The notes under the pieces are model-generated. The model made no database searches. It was not told the origin of the DNA and was given only the letters and a program-made list of their open reading frames with translations. A stretch of DNA of 64,000 bases from Planococcus sp. ISL-110. GTDB lineage: Bacteria > Bacillota > Bacilli > Bacillales_A > Planococcaceae. A program made the translations under genes and the position numbers. Position 1 is the stretch's first letter; every line of letters begins with the position of its first letter. The stretch covers positions 25,934 to 89,933 of the forward strand of contig NZ_JAGGPX010000009.1 in NCBI RefSeq assembly GCF_018613575.1, written 5' to 3'. This document shows, in pieces, positions 17,382 to 25,294 of this stretch.

Positions 17382-17708
17382 TTACCCAATGAAATACTCC
17401 CTGTAAAAAACGAACGTCATAACGAGTGCAAAAATAAAATAAGTGAGAGAACCGAAAAAGACAAAAGAGGTAAATGCCGCCTTATTTTTTAACGGCATCC
17501 GAATACCGGTTTCGCCTCTCGTTTCCATGTCTGATTGACGGGTATACGGGCTGGTTCCACCTTTAAAGCTAAGAAGGGCCAACCCTGCGCAGACGACTCC
17601 GAAGGGAATGGATACGTCAACAAAGTTCATGTTAAATGTAGACGAAATCAACCAGTTTCCAATCCCAAGAACCAGGAGTGTTAATGTGAAAATAAGACCT
17701 GACTTCAT
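17382..17708 (-). CDS. Small membrane protein, function unknown
   Basis: A 108-residue protein with three predicted membrane segments (about 5-20, 30-48 and 78-103) and a charged loop between. The ATG at 17708 follows GGAGAGGAA. It lies 42 bp upstream of the fused permease gene on the same strand, so it is probably co-transcribed and may assist that transporter. I do not recognise the family. Confidence 0.65.
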   Translation of the reverse strand: MKSGLIFTLTLLVLGIGNWLISSTFNMNFVDVSIPFGVVCAGLALLSFKGGTSPYTRQSDMETRGETGIRMPLKNKAAFTSFVFFGSLTYFIFALVMTFVFYREYFIG

Positions 17709-18302
17709 AAAATTCCTCTCCTGTTTTTTTGATTTTGTGCTGTCGAAAGAAAGAAAAACTTCGATGAAATATTGGGAAATAAAAAGTCCTTCTTAAGTGT
17801 ATACGGTAAAAAATACTAATAGTTTCAATTATTCGGAAAATATGTGTACCGCAACTATGCTTTATTAAGTTCCAGTCAATCTCCTTGCAATGTACGTAGG
17901 CCACTTTGTCTTAAATTAGCAACTAGAAGCTAGATATCATCTGACTTCTTGTTAAATGAACTTAGCTTCCCGTTTCAATATGTAGCTTACATGTCTTCAA
18001 CCAGAAAGCAAGAAACGTTGCACCAGGTAAAACCGGCATGGAGAAGAGGTCCGGATGTTTTTAAAAAATCATCGTGTGAGATAGTTATGTTCTCGAATGA
18101 GTCAGCTACTTAGCAACTCAACTGCAAATTGTCAGAGGAAATTGAGTAGGCGGTACATCTATAACTATGGAATATATGCCGTAAAATCAAATGAGTTCCC
18201 TTTTATCATTAAGAAGGAAATATGGCTAACGAGAACAATACCTAAGATGTAAATATATATTTTATAATTAACTTTCTTGCAGAGTTCATTGCCTTACTCG
18301 AT
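17709..18302. other. Intergenic gap, no gene seen
   Basis: AT-rich sequence between the permease operon and the peptide island. I see no convincing open frame, RNA or strong terminator. A short immunity peptide for the island was looked for here and not found. Confidence 0.5.
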
Positions 18303-18866
18303 TTAGGCTGTTTCACTACTATATTGCTCTACCAACTTATAAAGGTTTTCTCCGCTTACTGGATGTCCTTGATTTAAAACCTTTCGATTATTTTTCATGT
18401 ATATCATATGAGGAATCGCTTGAATCTTTAGATCTTGAAAAATATTTTCATTGATAGAAAAATCTATATCTTCGTTATTAAAGTGACGTAAATACTCTTT
18501 ATTGTTTTCTAAAGATAAGTCATTAGAAATTACTAAAGTGTTTACACGATCAGAATTTATATTCCTCTTTATTTCTTTATAAATACTCTTACAGGCTCGA
18601 CAACCGGGAGATAAAAACAATAATAAAAAATCTTTTTCTGTAGAATCATCAATCGTTAGTTCAATTTCCTGTTTTCCTATAGTTATAATTTTCATAGGTG
18701 GTATTTCTTCTATTAAATTTTGCTTGAAAAATGAAGGATTTTCTTTAATCTGCTCTACTAGCTGAATATATCTTCCTAAAAGTTTTAATATTTTAATATT
18801 TAAAATTACTAAAAATAATATGATGCCGTACGTTATTATAGCCAATACTAATAAAGTCTCACTCAT
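18303..18866 (-). CDS. Membrane-anchored thioredoxin-like oxidoreductase
   Basis: A 187-residue protein. One N-terminal transmembrane helix (about 4-30) is followed by a thioredoxin/TlpA-like domain with the CRAC active site (C89, C92 in SPGCRAC) and the cis-proline loop QAIPHM. The topology places the CxxC outside the membrane, suiting disulfide formation or shuffling in secreted peptides. Its start overlaps the end of the MauE-like gene, so the two are translated together. Compare MauD, the thioredoxin-like partner of MauE in methylamine dehydrogenase maturation. Confidence 0.82.
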   Translation of the reverse strand: MSETLLVLAIITYGIILFLVILNIKILKLLGRYIQLVEQIKENPSFFKQNLIEEIPPMKIITIGKQEIELTIDDSTEKDFLLLFLSPGCRACKSIYKEIKRNINSDRVNTLVISNDLSLENNKEYLRHFNNEDIDFSINENIFQDLKIQAIPHMIYMKNNRKVLNQGHPVSGENLYKLVEQYSSETA

Positions 18867-19401
18867 TATTAAACACTTCCTCTTCCAAAAATCGTATTTT
18901 TTTCACTCGGTTTCTATATTCAACGTACAAGTAATAAGAAAGTGCAATAAGAAGACCTATAGTTAAATATGGAAGAATTTGTGGTATCTCTTCTACTGGA
19001 TGTGGGAATACAATTAATATGATAAGGAGGGAGATCAAGACGCCATTTCTATAAACTGTTTCAATTGATAAATTTTCAGAATTTAACAATCCTCCGCAAC
19101 CACAATTTATTTGTTCGCTACTCGTTTTAAGCTGATAAATGACAATTGATGTGTAGAGTACCAGAAGTGTTATTGAAGTAAAGATAGTCCAAAAATAATT
19201 GTAATTTAAAAGAAGACTTATAGAAATTAAAAATTCTACAAAAAACAAGCTTATCACAACAATCTTACCTGGTACGATGAAAGGTAAATTATAGAGAGAT
19301 ACGACCTTTAGATGTTCTTTAAAGTCTATAATTTTATTTAGAGAAGTCGATAGAAATATAATAATGATTAAGCTTTGTATAACTAAAGCAAGGTGAGTCA
19401 T
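18859..19401 (-). CDS. MauE/DoxX-like membrane redox protein
   Basis: A 180-residue protein with about four to five transmembrane helices and a CGC pair in INCGCGGLL between helices. This matches the MauE family, integral membrane proteins that work with thioredoxin-like partners in making disulfides. The ATG at 19401 has GGAGG 7 nt upstream and overlaps the ABC transporter stop by 4 bp (ATGA). The downstream thioredoxin-like gene overlaps its 3' end. Gene order and overlaps indicate a single operon with the exporter and the six-cysteine peptide. Confidence 0.78.
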   Translation of the reverse strand: MTHLALVIQSLIIIIFLSTSLNKIIDFKEHLKVVSLYNLPFIVPGKIVVISLFFVEFLISISLLLNYNYFWTIFTSITLLVLYTSIVIYQLKTSSEQINCGCGGLLNSENLSIETVYRNGVLISLLIILIVFPHPVEEIPQILPYLTIGLLIALSYYLYVEYRNRVKKIRFLEEEVFNNE

Positions 19402-21191
19402 TTTCCGACCTCCTTTTCGCTGTGCCACTTAGCTTGCATATTATAAAGTTGCGCATATTCTTTATTAAGCGTAATCAACTCTTTATGAGTACCCTCTTCA
19501 ATTAAATGGCCATCTGAAAAAACCAATATCCTATCTGCTATTTTTGTAGAAGCCATACGGTGAGAGATAAATATAGACGTTTTGTTCTCAGTTAAATTTT
19601 CAAATTGCTCATAAACTTTCATTTCAGCTTTCGGGTCTAATGAAGAAGTTGGTTCATCAAAGATAAATATTTCTCCTCCCTTATATAACGCCCTTGCAAT
19701 TGCAATTTTTTGCCATTGCCCTTCTGACAAGTCTTCTCCATCTAAAAATATTTTCCCTAAAATAGTCTTAAGACCGAAAGGCAATTTGCTCACTATTGAT
19801 TCTACTTCAGCTTTAGAAATTACTTTTTTTATTCTTTCTTGATCTACTTCCTTACTCAAAGTGATATTTTTTTCTAAGGAAAAGTTGTATTTTATGTAAT
19901 CTTGAAAAATAATAGTTATATTTTTATGAAGTTCCTTAATATTAATTTTGCCTACATCAGTTCCATCGATTAAAATTTCTCCTTTGCTTAATGGATATAG
20001 ACCCATCAAGCAGTTTATAAGAGTAGTCTTTCCTGATCCGTTTTCGCCTACTATAGCAATTTTTTCCCCATAGTTTATTTTAAAACTTACATTATTCAAA
20101 GCTAATTGCTCACTATAAGGGTATTTAAAAGAAACATTTTTAAATTCTAAGGAGCTTTTAAATGAAAATGATTTTTCTTTTATAGAAGAAGTTTTTTTCT
20201 GATTGGCATCGGTAAATTCTAAAAAATCAAATAAATCACTAATGTAAAGATTTTCACTATATATTTCTCCAATATTCGTAGCAATTTCTATTAAACTTTT
20301 TTCTACCATCTGAACACTCAACAAAATACTTACAAAGTCACCAATCTGCATCGCTTTGTTTCTAGCTATTAAAATTAAAAAAAGACTGATTATAAAATAG
20401 AGGATAGAAGACAGTACATTTATAGAGGTGTTCGCCTTTTCTCTAGATTTGACTAAATTCACTTGTTCTTTGCTTACTTTTTTAAAGAGAAAGGCCCATC
20501 TATCAAGAAAGTTGCCTTTTAAGTCAAACAGCCTTATCTCTCTGGCACTGTCTCTATCAGTTAGAAGAGCACTTAGATAAGAATGTTCTCTTGCTTCAGG
20601 AGTTTGAAAGACGTGCATGAGATATTGTTTCTTTCCAAACTTTATCTGAATATAAATAATAGGAAACACTACGATCACCACAATCACCATTAGCAACCAG
20701 TGGTATTGAACTAAATAAAAAGCTAAGCTAACCACAGTAATAATGGATCTAAGAATCTGAAAAGTTGAGTGTATAGGAGACATGAAACGGGCACCTTTGC
20801 TAAATTGAATTCTCTCTAAATGATTATGAAATTTATGATTTTCAAAATATGACAAAGGAGATTCTGCAGCTTTTTCTGATACTTTTTTTTCTAGTTCATA
20901 ATCTATCTTCTTTTCAAACTTAACGTTCAGATAAGTTTGAAAGTTTGGGATACTTTTTTGGAAAGAGAACACCAATAGTTGTAAAATAAATAATTCTATT
21001 ACAGTCTTACTATAAATAATCCCTTCCTCCGTTAATAAAAAAGACACTTCATTAACTATTTCTTTAGATAACCATACTGTCATTAAAGGGATTAGTCCGG
21101 TAACTATGGCCAAAAAAGAAGAAAATATAACCCACAATTTAGCGTGTTTATATATAAATCTAACTGCTTTTATGTAATATGAATTAGTCAT
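19398..21191 (-). CDS. ABC exporter (fused membrane and ATPase domains) of the peptide island
   Basis: A 597-residue half-transporter. The membrane domain (about 1-320, six helices) is followed by an ATPase domain with Walker A GENGSGKTT, signature LSEGQWQKIAIARAL, Walker B IFIFDEPTS and FISHRM. There is no N-terminal C39 peptidase, so leader cleavage is not built in. GGAGATAAA precedes the ATG at 21191. It lies just downstream of the six-cysteine peptide gene and a hairpin, so export of that peptide and/or self-protection is the likely role. Codon use is AT-rich compared with genes outside the island. Confidence 0.85.
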   Translation of the reverse strand: MTNSYYIKAVRFIYKHAKLWVIFSSFLAIVTGLIPLMTVWLSKEIVNEVSFLLTEEGIIYSKTVIELFILQLLVFSFQKSIPNFQTYLNVKFEKKIDYELEKKVSEKAAESPLSYFENHKFHNHLERIQFSKGARFMSPIHSTFQILRSIITVVSLAFYLVQYHWLLMVIVVIVVFPIIYIQIKFGKKQYLMHVFQTPEAREHSYLSALLTDRDSAREIRLFDLKGNFLDRWAFLFKKVSKEQVNLVKSREKANTSINVLSSILYFIISLFLILIARNKAMQIGDFVSILLSVQMVEKSLIEIATNIGEIYSENLYISDLFDFLEFTDANQKKTSSIKEKSFSFKSSLEFKNVSFKYPYSEQLALNNVSFKINYGEKIAIVGENGSGKTTLINCLMGLYPLSKGEILIDGTDVGKINIKELHKNITIIFQDYIKYNFSLEKNITLSKEVDQERIKKVISKAEVESIVSKLPFGLKTILGKIFLDGEDLSEGQWQKIAIARALYKGGEIFIFDEPTSSLDPKAEMKVYEQFENLTENKTSIFISHRMASTKIADRILVFSDGHLIEEGTHKELITLNKEYAQLYNMQAKWHSEKEVGK

Positions 21192-21232
21192 TTTATCTCC
21201 AATTTTTACGGATTTTAAATAATGTATAAAGA

Positions 21233-21256
21233 CGGATAATCAAATACAATTATCCG
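21233..21256 (-). terminator. Intercistronic hairpin between peptide and exporter genes
   Basis: Stem CGGATAAT/ATTATCCG with an 8-nt spacer and no U tract. It looks like a partial attenuator or mRNA-stabilising hairpin that would let the peptide be made in excess over the exporter. Confidence 0.5.
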
Positions 21257-21301
21257 CCAGTTAAAAATTTTTTAAAATTACATAAACGAAATGCGTTTTA
21301 C

Positions 21302-21442
21302 TTAACTGTACATTTTTACACAGTAACAAGCTTCTGATCCATCATAAGCGAGTCCGCACTTTTCATAATAACCACACGGACACGCAGGAACGCAAGGGGT
21401 TCTAGATATACCACTAAGGGATTTGGCAAAATTTTTCAGCAT
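21302..21442 (-). CDS. Six-cysteine secreted peptide precursor (bacteriocin-like)
   Basis: A 46-codon gene with a very strong ribosome site, AAGGAGGTGAAGAA directly before the ATG at 21442. Residues 1-16 (MLKNFAKSLSGISRTP) are basic and leader-like. Residues 17-46 hold six cysteines at 17, 21, 23, 29, 39 and 41 with glycine and aromatic residues, giving CxxxC, CxC and a terminal CYC. No Sec signal is present. The exporter, MauE-like and thioredoxin-like genes follow on the same strand, arguing for a peptide with three disulfides exported by the ABC protein. I do not recognise the family; an antimicrobial role is inferred. Metal binding is an alternative. Confidence 0.75.
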   Translation of the reverse strand: MLKNFAKSLSGISRTPCVPACPCGYYEKCGLAYDGSEACYCVKMYS

Positions 21443-21537
21443 TTCTTCACCTCCTTTTTAAAAGAATATTAATGCTCCCTAATTTTTTATTAAAAGGGAA
21501 CAAATCATGAATGAATATATTTTTTATATTTTCTAAA

Positions 21538-21551
21538 AAGTTGCGCAACTT
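21538..21551. promoter_or_regulatory. Palindrome in the divergent control region
   Basis: Perfect 14-bp palindrome AAGTTGCGCAACTT, about 95 bp upstream of the peptide gene and 220 bp upstream of the regulator gene. It is a candidate operator for the HTH-TPR regulator. The rest of 21443-21773 is AT-rich promoter sequence without a gene. Confidence 0.45.
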
Positions 21552-21773
21552 ATTTTTAATGATAAAGGACGGTGTATCGTTTGTAAATTTTGTCATATAA
21601 CAAACAATTATTACCACATATGGAATAAAATTTGGAAATCGTATGTTATACTAAGTGAAACAACAAAATTATCAGTAATAATATATTTTTATCCTGTTTT
21701 TTTCCTGTAATTCATTTTAAGATTCAAACAAAATAATATTAATCATCCTTCTATGAAAAAGGAGAGGCTTTTT

Positions 21774-23030
21774 TTGAGTATAGGCAACAGAATTCGAAGA
21801 ACAAGAAATCTTAGTGGTCTCAGCTCAGGAGAAGTTTGCGCAGGAATCGTTTCACCTTCTCATTTTAGTAATATTGAGAATAACCGATTTATGCCTGCAG
21901 CTGAAACACTATCGATGATAGCTGAGCGATTATCCGTTCCTCACAGCTATTTTATGTCAATTCATGAAGACGATAGTGAATTGGCAGAGCTGTTAAATGT
22001 ATTGAATCAAAATATTGAAGAGGGAAATGTCGGAGGAATCCGACACTTCCTAAAGATTAATGAAAGCAAACTTTCATACATCTCATCTCTCAAGCAAGAA
22101 ATGTACTTCAATCTTTTACAATTTTTTGCGTTCATAAAATTAAACTCTATCGATAAGGCAGTTTGTCTGTACCAAGAAAAAATCGTCTGTTTCAACATCA
22201 CCACATTGACTGTTAATGAAGAACACCAACAAAGATACTATCATGTTTCAGGTTTATATTTTTTCTTCATTAAAGACTATGAGAAGAGCATTTATTTCTA
22301 TAAAAAGGTATTGGAAATCCCTACAAGCCAATTGATTCATGCAAAAATATCCTTTAATATCGCACTTGCACTTTCTAAAATGCGTAAGTTCATTGAAGCT
22401 CTTACTTTTTCAGAAAGAGCTACAGATTTCTATTTCCACTTACACGATTGGAAAAGGATTGGGAATTGTTATAATTTATCTGCTTATATTGCACGCGAGC
22501 AGAAAAAATCGGATGACTCAGAAGCTTATATCCATAAGGGATTCGATATCCTCGACGAAAAATCGATTGCATTGAAGGCAATGCTTCTCCATAATTTAGC
22601 ACTGATTCACAAAGACCGGGGTCACTTTGCTGAATCAATTGATTGCTTGAACTCTGCCATCCAGCTGAAATTGGAAAGTGGTCAAGCAGATTTGTTTCTT
22701 AGCTATCGAGTTAAGCTAGATGTCTTACTTGAAACAGAAGATTTACTTGCATTTAAAAAGCTGGCGGATGTCATTGAAGTCCACAGTCTGACAGCTATCG
22801 ACCAAGCAAGTTTTTACTTTTTACTGGCCCAATACCATCATCTATTTGAGAGCTACGAACTTTATGAAAATTTAATGAAAAAGGCTGTTGATCTGCTCAC
22901 AAAAGAACAGACAAATGAATGCCTTATTGCTGCTGCCGATCACTTCTCCCGATTTTACGAAAAGAACCATAAATATAAAATGGCTCTCCATTATCAAAAA
23001 ATATGTACAGTTGCGCTAAAAAACTTTTAA
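21774..23030 (+). CDS. RNPP-like HTH-TPR transcriptional regulator
   Basis: A 418-residue protein. The N-terminal XRE-type helix-turn-helix (IGNRIRRTRNLSGLSSGEVC, about residues 3-22, and HFSNIENNRFMPAAETL) is followed by a long all-helical region with tetratricopeptide-like repeats (about 70-415). This is the layout of PlcR, NprR and Rgg-type peptide sensors. TTG 21774 is chosen because GGAGAGG lies 6 nt upstream and it gives the standard N-terminus; an ATG at 21753 precedes that site. A pheromone-like gene begins 13 bp after the stop, as in known RNPP pairs. It probably controls the divergent peptide operon. Confidence 0.82.
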   Translation: MSIGNRIRRTRNLSGLSSGEVCAGIVSPSHFSNIENNRFMPAAETLSMIAERLSVPHSYFMSIHEDDSELAELLNVLNQNIEEGNVGGIRHFLKINESKLSYISSLKQEMYFNLLQFFAFIKLNSIDKAVCLYQEKIVCFNITTLTVNEEHQQRYYHVSGLYFFFIKDYEKSIYFYKKVLEIPTSQLIHAKISFNIALALSKMRKFIEALTFSERATDFYFHLHDWKRIGNCYNLSAYIAREQKKSDDSEAYIHKGFDILDEKSIALKAMLLHNLALIHKDRGHFAESIDCLNSAIQLKLESGQADLFLSYRVKLDVLLETEDLLAFKKLADVIEVHSLTAIDQASFYFLLAQYHHLFESYELYENLMKKAVDLLTKEQTNECLIAAADHFSRFYEKNHKYKMALHYQKICTVALKNF

Positions 23031-23043
23031 GGAGGGAAATACG

Positions 23044-23166
23044 ATGAAAAAGTTAATTATTTTGATTTCCGTTCTCTTAGCTGTGGTAGTAATCGAAACG
23101 TCAGATGTTCAAAGAAATGCTATTAATGGAGAACCTGGTATACCAGAAACTATCATAAAAGTTTGA
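23044..23166 (+). CDS. Pheromone (Phr/PapR-like) precursor peptide
   Basis: A 40-residue peptide gene with AAGGAGGG before the ATG at 23044, 13 bp after the regulator stop. It has a classic short export signal: MKK, then a hydrophobic stretch to about residue 17. A polar tail ends GIPETIIKV. Size, signal and position match pheromone precursors encoded after RNPP regulators, in which a C-terminal 5-10-mer is released outside and re-imported by Opp. The exact mature peptide cannot be read from the sequence. Confidence 0.75.
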   Translation: MKKLIILISVLLAVVVIETSDVQRNAINGEPGIPETIIKV

Positions 23167-23465
23167 TGTATTATAAAATGTCTTACCATGAATCGACTAA
23201 GTGACTTTAAGGATTAAGAAGAATTTAAGTATTATTCATAGCACTCATATTAAATGCTGAGGACCTCCCATATAGACAGAACCCAGCTACTAACCGGTTT
23301 AATTTTTCTTATGTTACTTTAAAATTAATCCCGATATGGATGTTGAGTTTTTACCGCTGCATTACTATATATATTCAAGGCATATTTAGTTCTGCTAAAT
23401 TTATACTCATACGAATTTCATAATGTGAAGAATCTTACTAAAAGACCCTGAAAGACAATAAGGAG

Positions 23466-23508
23466 AAGCACCAAGTTTCTAGTCTATAGAAGCTTGGTGC
23501 ATTCTTAG
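23466..23508 (+). terminator. Probable terminator after the pheromone gene
   Basis: Stem GCACCAAG/CTTGGTGC extended by TTCT/AGAA with one bulge, then ATTCTTAGTT. It lies 300 bp after the pheromone stop. No gene was seen in 23167-23998. Confidence 0.55.
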
Positions 23509-23661
23509 TTGTATACTAATTTAGAAACTGTTTTGGATTTAGCCATATTATCGGCAAAATATTTTGAGAATACGATAAATGATAAAGATTTTTATAACTT
23601 AAAAGCCCCTTAATTTTTTTTACCTTTCATCGAATTTGTTTAAAAATGAATATTTAAATTT

Positions 23662-23800
23662 AACCGTTCGTAAAAGTACACCTTTCCGAACGCTTTAAAA
23701 AGGGCCAAAATACGATAAAAAAGAACGTCCGTAAAGGTGGCAACACACTTTACGGACGTTCGCTAAATTACATACACATTTACGAACACTTTTCCGGTGA
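23662..23800. repeat. Cluster of CGTNCGTAAA inverted repeats
   Basis: A 14-bp perfect inverted repeat (GAACGTCCGTAAAG, 23723-23736, with its complement at 23748-23761) is flanked by two related sets: CGTTCGTAAAAGT...CTTTCCGAACG on the left and TTTACGAACACTTTTCCGG on the right. The same core occurs at least three times in 140 bp at the right border of the AT-rich island. It could be a recombinase site, replication-type repeats or regulatory hairpins. Confidence 0.6.
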
Positions 23801-23998
23801 GTGAAGGGAAACATTCATTTTACGGGATAAATTTTGTAACATCGTAAATTTGGCTATATACGAATTCTTTTTCTCTGTCCATTCCTTCTATCTGCATGAT
23901 TGATTTTCCGCTTCATAGAGGAAAACAGTAACCCCTCCCTTTTTGGAAATCTGCGTTAGAATAGAAGATAAGTACATTACCTATCAGGAGGAATCGCA

Positions 23999-24937
23999 AT
24001 GAGATTTGGCATTATCGGAACAAATTGGATCACCGATCGATTCATTAAAGCGGCAAAGCAGCATCCAGAATTTACGATTGGGGCAATTTATTCACGGACA
24101 ACGGAAACTGGCAATGCGTTTGCGGCAAAGCATGACGTTGAAAACGTCTATACGGACATGAACGCGATGTTCAGCAGCGGGGACATTGAAGCGGTTTATA
24201 TCGCCTCCCCCAACGCCTTCCATGCCGAGCAAAGCATCCTGGCCATGGAGCACGGCATCCACGTGCTGTGCGAAAAGCCTGCAGTAACGTCAGTCAAAGA
24301 AATGGACCGCGTCATCGAAGCTTCACATACCCACAAGATTACTTATATGGAAGCAATGAAATCCACGGTGACGCCGTCTTTCCTGAATTTGAAGAAGAAT
24401 TTGGAAAAAATCGGACCGATCCGCCGTTTCGTTTTTCATTACAATCAATATTCTTCACGCTACGACAATTACAAGAACGGCGTCATCGAAAATGCCTTTA
24501 AGCCGGAACTGGGCAACGGCGCAAAAATGGATCTTGGCGTGTACGGCATCGCACCCGTTATCCATTTGGCAGGTGCTCCCGAATCAGCCATGAAAAATAA
24601 TTATCTCCTGTCTACAGGAGCAGATGGACAAGGCAGCATGATTCTGAACTATGCCGGTCTGGAAGCCATCATCATGTATTCGAAGATTTCGGATTCCTTT
24701 ATGCCGAGTGAAATCCAGGGCGAGAACGGCATCATCGAAATCGACCGAATCAGTGACCCGAAGCACATCACCATCAAATACCGGGATGGCGGGACAGAAG
24801 ATTTGTCTATAGCACACGAATTCGATACGATGTATTACGAATTGGCAGAGTTCATGGACTGCGTGAAAAACGGGCAGCTGGAATCCGCCATCAATACGCA
24901 CGCCATTTCACGCGAAGTGACGAAACTGCTGGTGTGA
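23999..24937 (+). CDS. Gfo/Idh/MocA-family NAD(P)-dependent oxidoreductase
   Basis: A 312-residue protein. The Rossmann motif FGIIGTNWITDRF is at the N-terminus, YIASPNAFHAEQ and the family signature CEKPA at about residue 93, then a C-terminal dimerisation/substrate domain. These enzymes oxidise or reduce sugars and cyclitols; the substrate cannot be told here. GGAGG precedes the ATG. It stands alone with no sugar operon around it. Confidence 0.88.
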   Translation: MRFGIIGTNWITDRFIKAAKQHPEFTIGAIYSRTTETGNAFAAKHDVENVYTDMNAMFSSGDIEAVYIASPNAFHAEQSILAMEHGIHVLCEKPAVTSVKEMDRVIEASHTHKITYMEAMKSTVTPSFLNLKKNLEKIGPIRRFVFHYNQYSSRYDNYKNGVIENAFKPELGNGAKMDLGVYGIAPVIHLAGAPESAMKNNYLLSTGADGQGSMILNYAGLEAIIMYSKISDSFMPSEIQGENGIIEIDRISDPKHITIKYRDGGTEDLSIAHEFDTMYYELAEFMDCVKNGQLESAINTHAISREVTKLLV

Positions 24938-25011
24938 AGCTAAAGATTTGAGCAAACCGGGATATAGGTATTGGCTTTTTTCCATTGCTTTAGAGAATAT
25001 AAGATGAAAAA

Positions 25012-25126
25012 ACCGCTCCAGGCGGACGCTTTCCCGGGGTGCGGCTTCAGACGCTTCCCCCGCTTTGCTCAGTCCAGTGTCTTCAGCTCGTACTGCTCTC
25101 CCCCAGGAGCCGCCGCCTTCCGCTCT
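25012..25126. repeat. GC-rich dispersed repeat, copy 1
   Basis: A GC-rich stretch framed by CCGCTCCAGGCGGACGCTTTC on the left and AGGAGCCGCCGCCTTCCGCTC on the right, forming imperfect terminal inverted repeats. A related copy occurs at 63342-63450 with the same CCGCTCCAGGCGGACGCTTT opening and GTCGCCGCCTTGCGCTC ending. It is non-coding and probably a mobile or REP-like family. The rest of 24938-25294 holds no gene. Confidence 0.75.
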
Positions 25127-25294
25127 TTTTCTGAGCATCCTGTAACTCTTAGTAAACGAAAAACCGAATTGTATGTTACAAGTAAGATATGGAGCAAAAT
25201 AGTACTCATTAAGAATGATTCACTCAACATAGATTATTCTTTTTCAAATTTAACTTGATGAAAATCACTACTTCGACAACAAAGGAAGTGCACT

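Noticed and set aside
19398..21442. Classical lanthipeptide or sactipeptide cluster
   Set aside because: No LanB/C/M, radical SAM, YcaO or C39 peptidase gene is present; the cysteines fit disulfides better.
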